NCBI RefSeq assembly: GCF_002127325.2
Contig: NC_035438.2
Location: 143,057,801-143,121,800 of the forward strand
Reading direction: 5' to 3'
DNA: 64,000 nt
From: Helianthus annuus
Lineage: Eukaryota; Streptophyta; Magnoliopsida; Asterales; Asteraceae
Numbering within the stretch: the stretch's first letter is position 1; each line of letters opens with the position of its first letter. The position numbers and the translations under genes are program-made. Positions 46,873 through 58,141 of the stretch are shown piece by piece. The notes under the pieces are model-generated. The model ran no database searches. It had not been told where the DNA came from and saw only the letters and a list, made by a program, of their open reading frames with translations.

Positions 46873-48726
46873 GTGATTCAGGTCCATCATGTGGATTGTC
46901 AGAAGCACACGCCATCGCAACAACTTCCCGGACAAAGATTCCTATTTGACTATGACAAACTCTGGGAATCGTTTCATCTGCCGTCCGAGCCGAGTGAGGA
47001 GGAACTTGCTCTCATGTACTTGTATCAGCAAAGTCAGTTGCAAGAGCCGGAATCTAGACCATTAGATGTTCCTACGCCCACCGTGGGTACTCACGATGAT
47101 GAAGCAGGACCGAGTGGAACCGTTCATATACCGCCAGAGGAACCAGAGGAACCAGCTCCGTCATTTGACGTTTCTGACGACTCAGAGGAGGAACCCACTC
47201 CTACCTTTGACGAGGAACCAAATGATACATCAGAGGAGGCTGTTGATCAAATCGTTGATCTTGACATATCAAATCTGGAATCGGAAGTTGTCGTGCCTGA
47301 TACTGTGATGCCACGGACACTGTCTTACCATCCTTCAGAACAAATTATCGGTAATTTACAGAGTGGTGTCAAAACAAGACATCAGATAGACCAAGCTTTT
47401 ACATGTTTTTATTCAGATATTGCTGATATGCAGAAAGAAGTCTCATTCAAATGTTTTATTTCGCAGATAGAGCCCAGGACTTACAAAGAAGCGTTGATCG
47501 AGGACAGCTGGGTTAATGCAATGCAGGAAGAGCTGCAACAATTTGAGAAACTGGGTGTCTGGAGACTGGTCGATCTGCCGAAGAATCAGAAGTTGATAAA
47601 GACAAAATGGGTGTTTAAATGTAAACGTGATGATAGAGGAGTCGTGGTGAGGAACAAAGCACGTCTAGTGGTTCAAGGCTTCAGCCAATAGGAGGGTATA
47701 GACTATGAAGAGTTTTACGCGCCGGTCGCAAGGCTTGAAGCTATTCGTATTTTTCTTGCCTTTGCATCCTGGAAAGATTTCAAAGTCTATCAACTCGATG
47801 TTAAATCCGCATTTCTGTATGGCAAGATTCGAGAAGAAGTTTACGTGGGGCAACCACCGGGATTTGCAGATCCACTGAACAAAGACAAGGTATACCTACT
47901 GGATAAAGCTTTATATGGTCTACACCAGGCCCTGAGAGCCTGGTACGAGACTCTTTTGACCTACTTGTTGGACAACGAGTTCACAAGAGGAACAGTAGAC
48001 AGCACCTTGTTCACAAAAGAAGAAGCAGGCCACTTGCTGATCGTGTAGATCTACGTTGATGACATCATTTTTGGTTCCACCAACGACGATTTGTGTAAAG
48101 AGTTTGAGAGAGTAATGAAGAAGAAATTCGAAATGAGTTCAATGGGGGAGATGAAGTTCTTCCTCGGGCTGCAGGTAGAACAAATGCCCGACGGAATCTT
48201 CATTCACCAATCAAAATATGTAAAGGACGTGCTCGATAAGTTTGATATGACAGATTGCAGTCCTGCATCAACCCCCCTCGCACAGTACCATGGTATTTGT
48301 CCGGATGAGCAGGGAGTGAAGATGGATGAAACGTTATACCGATCGATCATTGGGTCTTTAATATATCTCACAGCTTCCCGTCCCGACATCATGTACCCGA
48401 CATGTCTGTGTGCACGATATCAGTCGAATCCGAAACAATCGCACCTGACGATCGTCAAACGCATCTTACGGTATTTGAAGGGTTGCCCAAGCATCGGCTT
48501 GTGGTACCCTCGGTTGGGTGATTTTACCTTATCCGGTTTTGCTGATTCAGATTTTGGTAGCTGTAAGCAGAACGCAAAGTCCACCACTGCTGGGTGCCAG
48601 TTCTTCGGAACTCGGCTCGTTACCTGGCAGTGCAAGAAGCAAACTGCAGTTGCGCTCTCCACGTGTGAGGCTGAGTACGTCTCAGCCTCTAGCTGTTGTT
48701 CGCAGATCCTCTGGATCCAACAGTAG
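46870..48726 (+). pseudogene. pol: D pol unit 3: linker, RT and RNase H
   Basis: Copy of 9675-11531. Shared TAGs at 47689 and 48724, plus a private TAG at 48046-48048 directly before IYVDD, where units 1 and 2 have CAG. RT motifs otherwise intact. Confidence 0.9.
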
Positions 48727-49044
48727 ATGTGCGACTTTGGTCTGCAATTCTTGGATACGCCGATATTTGTGGACAATGAAGCGGCCATAAATGTTACTAA
48801 AAATCCGGTTCACCATTCGAAAACAAAACACATTGAAATCCGTCATCATTTTATAAGAGATTGTTACGAAAAGAAATTAATACGGATTGAACATGTGAGC
48901 ACCGATGATCAGAAAGCTGATTTTTACACAAAACCGTTTGATAAAAAGAGATTTTATTATCTTTTAAGGTTAAATGGGTTTAAAAAACTGCAATCTGGGA
49001 GGGTTATCGAGTGTGAAGCCGAATTGGGCGGCGATCTGACTTGA
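48727..49044 (+). pseudogene. pol: D pol unit 3: RNase H end
   Basis: Copy of 11532-11834 plus the final codons, uninterrupted, ending ELGGDLT and TGA 49042. Confidence 0.9.
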
Positions 49045-49401
49045 ACCGTATCGAGTTGTCAACTTTTGTTTGTACAGTTGTATTTCCTGCTTTTAGTAAA
49101 AAACAAAAACACAAAAATATGTTTTAGTTTTAGGGGGAGATATTCGCAGAAAAATACAAAAACATGATAAAATCATAAAAATCCAAAAACATTAAAAATG
49201 CAAAAAGAGCTGTGTAGTATAGGGGAAATGATAGTACATCAGCTAGACAGGCACAGTACGCTAGAGAAATGTATTGTAAAAATGCATTTAAGCAGTCTCG
49301 CTAAAGATGTGCCGGTACGTTCTTACAGAATTAGTAGATCAGCTTGGGATATAAACTAAATTTAACTTGCGTTTTCGTGGGGAACACCTCCAGGATATAT
49401 A
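49045..49401 (+). other. D unit 3 spacer with internal polypurine tract
   Basis: Copy of 22282-22638; TTTTAGGGGGAGATAT near 49126-49143. Ends with ATATA at 49397-49401. Confidence 0.75.
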
Positions 49402-51711
49402 TGTCACACCCCCAAAATCCACACGCGGAGTACCACCGCTTGGAGGCGTGACGCGACCAGGATCAAGCCACCAATCATATTGAACATGTAAATAAGTAGT
49501 AATCGTTATTCAACAATATGAAAGGTGTTTTCAAAAACCAACATAATCAAGTGTAGCGGAAGCATAAATGTAAAAACCCAAACATAAGTATTAAGTGTGT
49601 GATGTCATAAACGTTTAATAAGCATTCACGATCCATGCCCACAACGACCTGCTCCTCCTTGTGCAAGCTCCATATGTACCTAAGGTCCTGCAAGGCATGT
49701 AGCAGAGAGTCAACAACTAGTTGAGCGAGTTCACAGTAAACAGTTCAGTAATAGTAATAGTAAAGTAAGCCTTGTGTTCGTTCGTTAAGTCACGTATCGT
49801 ATTAGTTCGTATCGCGGCCTTCTAGGCATGTGTGCGATGATTAGGGAAAATTCCCAAGTATTCTAGACTATGTATATTTGTATCGCGGCCACCCTGGCAT
49901 GTGTGCGAAGTTTTAGTATATAGTTCGCGGCCTTCCCAAGGCATGTGTGCGAATGATTAGTCATAATATCGCGGCCAACCCCTGGCGTGTGTGCGAAGAT
50001 CAGTTCAATTAGTATACTAGTCTAGGTCGTATCTCATCGTTACCCTTCCTCACCCTGAGGACCATATCATTAAATTCTATCATCTGAGTAAGTACGAGTA
50101 AATAATCCAAAACCCATTCCCACCCTGGGAACCCCATGCCTTGGCTGTGTGAACTCACCTTGATGTGCTCGGCAGATAGTTTACTTGTTAAAATACTTTC
50201 TTCAATCACGTCCTATCATAATTACCGCGTCTTAATTAAATTAAATTCGTATTTAGATATTTCACGTATTGATATATGTCACAAGTCAAGTAGCATACAA
50301 TACCCTGTTCCACATATATACCCATTTACACACATATGTTTCATAAACAGTTTCATAATCACCCTTAGCGTTATTGTATGGCACACCATAAGTTAATGTA
50401 AATCACATAATAAGATGGCACAAAAGGTTTGGGTCATATACTCAACACACATCATTAATAAAGTCCAACTGTTAATATGATTCTTTTAACTATTCGGCCC
50501 ATCACTTTTAGCTTGGATTACACACTTTAAGATTTCAGCCCATTACTTAATTCCCCAAACCAACCGACCCATATCCTTACGTATGTTTTTGCGCCCCATT
50601 ATCTCGTTTAGCCAGTTAGTTCTTTGCACGTGACCTTCATCAATGGATCTTGTGTTAGTGACTTAATTCTTGATCTTGTGGCTACCAGTTCTCGATCAAA
50701 CAGAAACCTTAATGTCCGGCCCAACAACAATCTGAATAACAATAAGGTGGGCCGGTTCCTATTGAATCTTCACCATACCCATCGACCCCACTACCTCTAA
50801 TAATTATATATCATAGTTGCCAATAATCAGCCAGGTTAAACTACCAAATAATCATAGCACATATACAATTGATACAAACATGCAACCTACTGTTGTGCAT
50901 TTATGAAAGCCCTAATCATCATTACATAATAAAACAAAACATATTATGCACTCCATCCTTAGACAAAATCATTAAGCCATTCAGCCAAGTCATCGATTAG
51001 TGAGAACCTTTTTGCAGACCATATCCCATCAAATTTTCACATGCAAAACCTTACAAGATTGCACATAATAAATGATCATGTGATCCCTGACAATCTCACA
51101 TGTATTTATATGTAATTTATTCAAGATACCACAACCATCAGTTGTCAACATATAACCTACAACCTATACTACTTTCCTACCTACCAACCATATAGCATCT
51201 GATCACACATCATCACATAGGATAATCATAAAAATCTGTATGTAACCAGTCAACAATTTACATCAAAAAAATCAACAAAGACTAAGAGCAATTTCACTAA
51301 CCAGAGGTCCTATCGAATGAACAAATGCTCGAAGGGGAAAAAGCGGTAGCTACTGCCGATCGAACAATTGAGAGAGGGGTAGGGTTTGATCTTTTAAGTA
51401 TGAGATAATACATATTATAAGTTACGTGCACCTATATACAAAATATAGATTGGAGGTTCCTTAATAGGCCGGCCATGGTAATGGGCTCAAGCCCAAGTGA
51501 GCCTATCCATGTTGATAATTAGCCGATATTTAGTGATTGGGGGGGGGGGCTTCGGTTACTTGAGGTGCGGCCCACATATACACTTATAAATATTTTAGCA
51601 ATTAAAGGTTACTAATTTTTATAGTTGTAATAAATATAAAAAGAAGTAGAAATATCGAGAAACAGGATCGCGTGATGAAAGATACAAACCTTGAAAGTTC
51701 GGGTTGTCACA
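49402..51711 (-). mobile_element. Solo gypsy LTR in D unit 3
   Basis: Third copy of the same solo LTR with ATATA duplications (49397-49401, 51712-51716). Confidence 0.92.
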
Positions 51712-52813
51712 ATATAGGTAACCCCTGAAATCCTGTTTGAAAGGTCCCGTATTCTGAGATACTAGGTCTTTATGCTCGGTGATATCTGGGGTATTATCCC
51801 TGGACTTCTGCTGTATGGAAATACTGACCTAGTCCCCGGATAATACTTTACGCAAAAAGCTTTGAAACATAAGCTTCACCCTCAGCATGCTGATCAAACA
51901 ATAAAATTGATAGTCGCTACTGTTGAAATGCAAAAGATCCTCTAAAGGGGACCCACTGAAAAGTCGAGCCGTCATCTCTCTGCTGAACGGAAGTTCTGAC
52001 CTTAGCTCTCACGGTTTCGCATCTACCCCCAACATATATCAGCTGTGGTATATTCACCTGTAAGACTGAATACTGGGATCCGGATACGGGAGTATATACT
52101 GAGGTGGGAACACACGTTAACGTTTAAGTCTCTGAAACACTAATAACGTATCCCGAACAGGTTGAAAATTCTGTGAGAATTTAAAATGGATCAATATACC
52201 GACAATCAACGTGAATTGCTTAATGTTTAAAATGAAATAAGCTTAACGGTGCTTGTGTTCTGTCGGAAGCTGATATGATCCCCTAACACGCTCACAAAAA
52301 TATTGTGTATATATATTTCAGTGTGTACAGCTTAAAACCCAAAAAGATTTTCTTTTCTCATTTTATTTTCGACAACTGATACTGGGAATTGGAAGATCAA
52401 AGCCTGTGTGCAGATCATGTCAGTGTCTGATGAGGGTTGGGAAAGCTGTGATTGCAAACTAAGATTGGTATAGTATTTGATAGATAAAACTTGAAATGTT
52501 CAAAGTTCATTAAGTTGAACTGTTTTTGAAATGAAACATCAGAGTTCTTCATAAATCAGATCATCCAGGGCCATTAACTTGGACTTGGTAGGTCAAACAG
52601 TTGACCAAGGTCATTAACTTGGACTTGGTCAGCTGGGTGGAATAGTGTTCAATCAGAAAATTGCCTAAAATGGAATGTTTTAAAAAATTCAAGTGTTTGA
52701 CCGTTTGAAAATTAAATTAACCTACCGTTTGAAAATGGTTAACCGTTTGAAAGCTGGTTACATCATTTGAAAATCGCTGACCTTTTGAAAGTTTCAAACG
52801 GAAGGGTCTTAGG
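51712..52813 (+). other. D unit 3 spacer
   Basis: Copy of 24950-26051; no coding signal. Contains a CATTAACTTGGACTTGGT direct repeat near 52570-52630 and CGTTTGAA words from about 52699. Confidence 0.65.
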
Positions 52814-52840
52814 TATAAATACCTTAGTCGTCCGTTTGAA
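52784..52840 (+). promoter_or_regulatory. Internal promoter of the extra gene (unit 3)
   Basis: TATAAATA at 52814-52821 sits in AGGTATAAATACCT (6-bp arms around AA). Upstream is GTTTCAAACGGAAGGGT, a 17-base block also found upstream of the TATA box in D's LTR. CGTTTGAA and TTCAAACG words flank it. The ATG of the extra gene is 148 bp downstream of the end of the TATA box, a reasonable distance for a 5' leader. Promoter activity is inferred. Confidence 0.7.
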
Positions 52841-52968
52841 ACATTATTACATCAGAGTTTATACTTTCAAACGGCCAAGGCGATTTCATACGGAAGTGCG
52901 TTCAACTGTGTTTTCTTTGAATTTTCAACCAGATCTTGTGAGTTTCTTTGGATTATTCAATCATAATC

Positions 52969-55900
52969 ATGGTGAAGGTAAGTTTCTGAACCGATTGTCT
53001 CTATATTTTGTTCCATTTACATGACAGCGATGCTCTATTTAGAATATTCTTAGATCTAGGGTTTCTTACTTAGTGAAAACTGCAAATGATCAATAGGGTA
53101 GTGTCGTTTTGGAAGAAATTTCATTGTATGATAGTTTAATTGTTCAAATTTGTAGTGATTACACACATTTACATGTATGCAGATTATTCACGTCTAGATT
53201 TAGGATGTTACAGTTGTTCTTAATTGATAAAATTCATATCTGTGTGCTCGGTTCCTTTCATAGATCAAACTCTTAGCTGTAATCTGTCTGATTTGATCTG
53301 TAGATATAGGTTAGGGTTTGGATCTGATTTCAAACGAACAGGATCTAACCGTTTGAAAAGTGCTCGTTTGAAGGGTACCGTTTGAAAGTCTTCGTTTGAG
53401 AAATTCAGGTTGAGAAACCTCGTTTGAACTCAGACTGTTTGTGTCCCATCGTTTGAATCTTATCCGTTTGAACTCAGACCGTTTGAGATACCTCGTTTGA
53501 ACTTAGGCCGTTTGAGTTTCACAGTTTGAACTTAGACCGTTTGAGAATACCTCGTTTGAACTCAGGCCGTTTGAGTTTCACAGTTTGAACTCAGGCCGTT
53601 TGAGAAACCTCGTTTGAACTCAGGCCGTTTGAGTTTCACAGTTTGAACTCAGGCCGTTTGAGATACCTTGTTTGAACACAGGCTGTTTGAATGTCTACCG
53701 TTTGATTATAGCCTGTTTGAATGTCATTAGTTTGAAGTTTGATATTTTTGTATCTAATTGTGTTAAATATTTGTTTTTTGCAGCCAACTTCGACATTATT
53801 CAGCCCTAGTCACAACGTATGCTGTAATCTGGATGAGAAACAAAATCCGAAGTTATCAGAATTCAAAGACATTCTGGAATTCATGAGGAGAATACCTATT
53901 CTGAAGGCTTTGACAGAGACACGTCTAGTATTCAGATCACATATCTAACGCTTTTGGAAGAATGCTTCGTATGATGATCAAAACAAGACAATTAACTCAG
54001 TTGTGAAGATAAACGATGAAAAGAAACCTATTGTTATTACTGAAGCAGTTATCAGAGAAGTAATTGGGTTTCCGGATGAAGAGGATTCACCAACAAAGTT
54101 CCCAGAAAAGATGGTCAAGGGGTGTTTACTAAGAATGGGATATGTAGGTGAATTGAACAGTGCCAGTTATATGAAATCAAAGTTCACCAAGCCTTATAAG
54201 TTTCTGATCCATGCAGTATTGATTTCAATGAGTCATCAGAAAGGCAGTTATGATACCATGCGTGATTATTTGATGAACATGGTTGTAGCACATGTATTGA
54301 ACAAAAGATATAATTTTTCTCATATTGTTTTCCATTACATGGTTGAGGAAATAGTGTCGGACAGAAAGACTTGGTTATATCCAAGATTTGTGCAAATGAT
54401 ATTGGACCATGCTTATCCGAATTTGATTAGAGATGAAGTAAATGATCAATTGGTGTTATCGCACATGGATAATGATTCTATTAGAGCGTTAGCCAAATAT
54501 CATCCAAAACATCCAGAGCCGACTAAATCTGCTGAACTATTTGGTGCAATTAAAGATAGCAACTATCAGGATCCTGATTCTGAGAATCATGAGCATTGGA
54601 GAAATGAGGAAGAAAGAAAAGAGAAAAGTTATGAGGAAGAGTTGAAGATTCTTAAAAGTTTTATTTCTAAGAGAAGTGAATGGTTCTTGAAAGAAGAAAA
54701 GAAGAAGTCAAAGAAATCTACTCCTACAGTGAAATCAGGCGAAGAATCTTCTTGACAACCGAAAAAGAAACAAAAGAAAGCAACTCCAATGTCATTGGTT
54801 GATGAGCCTGATGAAGATATTCCTGCTGCAAATGTTGAAAAGGAGCAAGATGTAACTGCTGCTGAAAATATAGAAATTAATGCAGAATTGTTTACAACTG
54901 ATACAGATTTTGTTGAGAATGTTGTGCAAACAGTTATTTCTGATGTTCAACAAGAGAAAGAGAAGGTGTTAGATGATGTTGAAGGTGACGACGTTGATAA
55001 AGACACTACTAGTTCTTCTAGCTCGTCTGAATATGAAGTGATTGATGCAAAAGAATGTGAAAGACGAATGAGAGAAGAGGTAGAACAGGAGAAGTTAATC
55101 AAGAAGAGGAAGAGGCAAGAACAGGAGGATGCTCCTTATGTACCTTCTCCGGAGCATGTTTCAGCGTCACAATCTACTCCGAGAGGTAAAAAGAAAGTTG
55201 CTGGTCGAAAGAAAACTACACCAAAGATTAAAGTGTCAAAGCGCCCTCAGAAGATCATGCAAACACCTCCACGTCAACCAACACATCCACACTCACCGAT
55301 ACATCAATCTCCTCTCAGACAACCAACACCACAACAATCACCAAGACAACCTACTCCTCCATCACACTCAACACCACCCAGACAACCTACACCTCAACGA
55401 CATCCATGACCTATTCTTCAATCAACACCACCACAACAATCATTGTTCTCTTCACAAGATATCTTTGGCACACCTCCATTCACCCAAGTTCAACCTGGTT
55501 CTTCAAGTAAAGGTCTGCATACACCACAAGATAGTCTGCTAGAAGTTGGTGATTTCGATTTTGCAACCAATTCACAAGTGTTGAAATTGGAAAAGAGGAT
55601 TGAGGATGTGATAGCAGAGAATAAAAAGTTGGTGGCTGAAAGCAGAAAGATTGCTGATAGAGAAAAGATTCTTGTTGGTAGGGTGCAGAAGTTGGAAGGT
55701 GAAAACAAAGTGTTGACACAGAAAGTTGAAGCTGATCAGACAGAAATCGACATTCTGAAAGTTCGAGTGTCTGAATTAGAAGAAAAGAAGAATCGTCGAG
55801 AAAGTGAAAATGAATACTATAAGTTGAAAAATAAAGAACTTACGGTTGCTAAAGCGCTTCATGAACATAAGTTCTACATGCTGAATAGAGTTGTGGAAAG

Positions 55901-57670
55901 CATGTTAGAAACGTCAGTGGAACAGAAATATGAAGAGTTGAAGGTAGAAGATCTGCGTGCTGAACGTCAAGCAGAAATGGAAAGGCAGATGAAAGATAAG
56001 GGTAAAGGGGCTGCAGGAAGTTCAGCTTTGCCTGAAATGTCTATTGTGCCTTCGATGGTAATCGATAATCCTGAGCCTATCTCTTCAGTCCCTGGCATAG
56101 TCGAAGAAGAAACTCCATCGCCTAAATTAATTGGTGGTGAAGATGAAGAGGATGATGAAGATGATGATGAGGATGAGTTTGTGTATTCTACGAGTAGTCA
56201 CAGTTCTAAAGGTAATGATGATGATGACGCTGCAGAGGTTCAGGTGTTAGAGTGACTGAAGCCTCAAATGAAAAAGTCGTTGAAGATTTGTTGAACGACA
56301 CAATCAATGAAGAGAGTGGTGAAGCTGAAGGTAAGGGGGAGTCGAGTAAGACACAGATTGTAGAGCATCATGAACCTTTGTTCTTACGTTTAGATGTGTA
56401 TAGGGAGATGTTGAAAGATGTGAATCCCGAGATTCCATTTGATCTTGAAGCATATTTGGAATCATTTGATATAAATAAACAGCAAGATTATAAGTATGAT
56501 TATGTTGAAGATGCTGATATCTACGATAGAGTTGAGGTTGAAGAATGTTCAGATAATGAAGAGGTTTCTGAAGATACTTCGAAACTTCCAACGTTAATGG
56601 AGTTCTTTGCTGCTGAAAATAGAGATGAATTACGTCAGAAAGTGACTGAAGCAGTGAATGATAATGTGTTTGAACGTTTGAGGAAAGAAGCTGAGCAGAA
56701 AGATCAATCTAATGCTGATAAAGAAGATCAATCGAAAGCTGAAAAGATTGATCGTTCTAAATGGTTTAAAGATTCTCATGAAAGAAAATTCAAGAGGCCG
56801 CTGAAGTTCTTCCAACGAGATCGAAATGTTTCGCTTGGGGATATTATTAGTTGGGGTTTTCTTCCACAAGTCAATGCTTATGCTATTCGAAGAGAATATG
56901 GCGTCCAGTACTTTGCACGTTTATATGACATAATGTCATTACCATGGTGGGACGTAGATGAATTAGCAAAAGTGAGAGTCTTGGAGTACAAGGTGAGACA
57001 GAATGATGCTGCAATGTGGGGCTACATCAAGTATGAACAATTGAAGTCGTTTCGAAAGTGGAAGCCTCATCGTCTAAGACGTGTTCAGAGAATTGATCCG
57101 GAAACTGGAGCTGTAGAAGTAATTCTGAATGTGAAGCCTCCACGTACAATGAAAACAATTCCGATGCCAGAAATGGAGCAGGAATTCTATAAAGGCTTTA
57201 TTGATTGGGTTTACAGTTGTAGAACGACCGAAGCAATAATCACGTACAGAGCTGGTGGAGAGTTGAGGGATATTCATGTGTACGACCCGATGTGGTTAGT
57301 TAATTGCTCAGCAAAAGACATCGAATGTTTATTCATCCACAAGATTCGCTACTCACCAGCAGATAAAGAGCAAGCTCTTCAGTTTCAACGTGTTGTTTCT
57401 CTGTGTGTTCAGAAAGGTATCAACTCAGAAAGCAAGTGGACATCTTCTTGGTGGGCGTTAGAAGAGAAGATGACGAAGAAAGCAAAACGTGAACGTGAAC
57501 GTGAGAATCGAAGGATGGATGAGAATAGAGGAAAGTTTATGAGACAACAGCTTGAAGAAGAAAAGGCATTGAAGAAAAAGAGTGAAAAGATCAGAGTTGC
57601 GCTTAGTAGAAAGCCAAAACAGAGGGAAGAGAAATACAGAGTTGTTCAAAGACCCAAAGACCAAGACTGA
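52969..57670 (+). pseudogene. Extra gene of D (env-position ORF), spliced, coiled-coil protein
   Basis: Exon 1 is ATG GTG AAG (52969-52977). Intron 52978-53783 has GTAAGT and TTTTTTGCAG borders. Exon 2 begins at 53784 in frame. One frame runs to TGA 56253, with in-frame stops at 53946, 54753 and 55407; it then shifts by one base and continues to 57670, about 1300 residues in all. Visible parts: a first globular region (about 53784-54500, with [13 protein letters not shown] and KPYKFLIHAVLISMS), a Pro-rich stretch (55260-55440), a long coiled coil (about 55560-55990), an acidic run, a second globular region (about 56750-57450, with FLPQVNAYAIRREYGVQYF) and a basic coiled tail. No signal peptide or membrane segment is seen, so 'env' describes position only. 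I recall similar Asteraceae proteins with misleading annotations; function unknown. Confidence 0.75.
53325..53745 (+). repeat. CGTTTGAA array in the extra-gene intron (unit 3)
   Basis: About 26 copies of CGTTTGA(A/G) or one-base variants, many in a 38-40 bp composite unit alternating CTCGTTTGAACTCAGGC with CGTTTGAGTTTCACAG. The same array is at about 26570-26985 and 44945-45355. Confidence 0.9.
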
Positions 57671-57687
57671 AGACTGCGGCTCTATCC

Positions 57688-57698
57688 AAGGGGGAGTT
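57688..57698 (+). other. Polypurine tract of D
   Basis: AAGGGGGAGTT immediately before the 3' LTR. Confidence 0.85.
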
Positions 57699-58136
57699 TG
57701 TTGGTTAAGTATGTCTAAAGCCTATGCCTTAAGTCTAGGGTCTTAATATGTCAAGTTTGTATAGTCTAGGGGTCAAAATTGTAAAGTTTTGAGTTGTTTA
57801 TTTCCTGTCCGTTTGAAACGTGTCCGTTTGAGTTTCAAACGGAAGGGTATGTTGCTTGGCCGTTTGAAAGTGTGCTTGTTATTTCAAACGGTCAGGATAG
57901 CCTATAAATAGGCTTGTGTGCTTTTCATTTCAGACGGTCAGACTTTGAAGTGTACTGTTACTCTACCGGATTTTCAAGTCAAAGTGAATGAAAAGCAAGT
58001 AGTTAAAGTATCTGCAACGTATCGTCATCTATTTTCTACTCTTTCTTACTGATTCTGCTCTGATTGAGTGTTTCCGCCACTCAATTAGTGTGTATTACTC
58101 AAATTGACTCATTCTAGAGGTCAAACTGATCCTACA
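57699..58136 (+). mobile_element. D 3' LTR
   Basis: 438 bp, TGTTGG to CCTACA, followed by AAATT (58137-58141), then B gag. Confidence 0.95.
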
Positions 58137-58141
58137 AAATT

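Larger units (their letters stand above)
3422..58136 (+). mobile_element. Element D: SIRE-like Ty1/copia element with an internally triplicated segment
   Basis: Bounded by 438-bp LTRs (3422-3859, 57699-58136) that start TGTTGG and end CCTACA, and flanked by a perfect AAATT target duplication (3417-3421, 58137-58141) inside B's gag. Internal order: primer site, CGTTTGAA-rich leader, gag, protease, integrase, RT, RNase H, non-coding spacer, internal promoter, intron-containing extra gene, polypurine tract. The integrase-before-RT order defines copia. From 8332 to 53915 the interior is present as three direct units of about 8.4 kb, further enlarged by C (11835-22261) and A (27147-38019). Without these it would be about 19 kb, still including the solo LTR. 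The SIRE/Maximus assignment rests on RT and RNase H motifs and an extra ORF after pol, and is moderately sure. Confidence 0.9.

Noticed and set aside
52969..57670. Calling the extra gene an envelope protein
   Set aside because: No signal peptide, membrane anchor or cleavage-like region is visible; position alone is not evidence.
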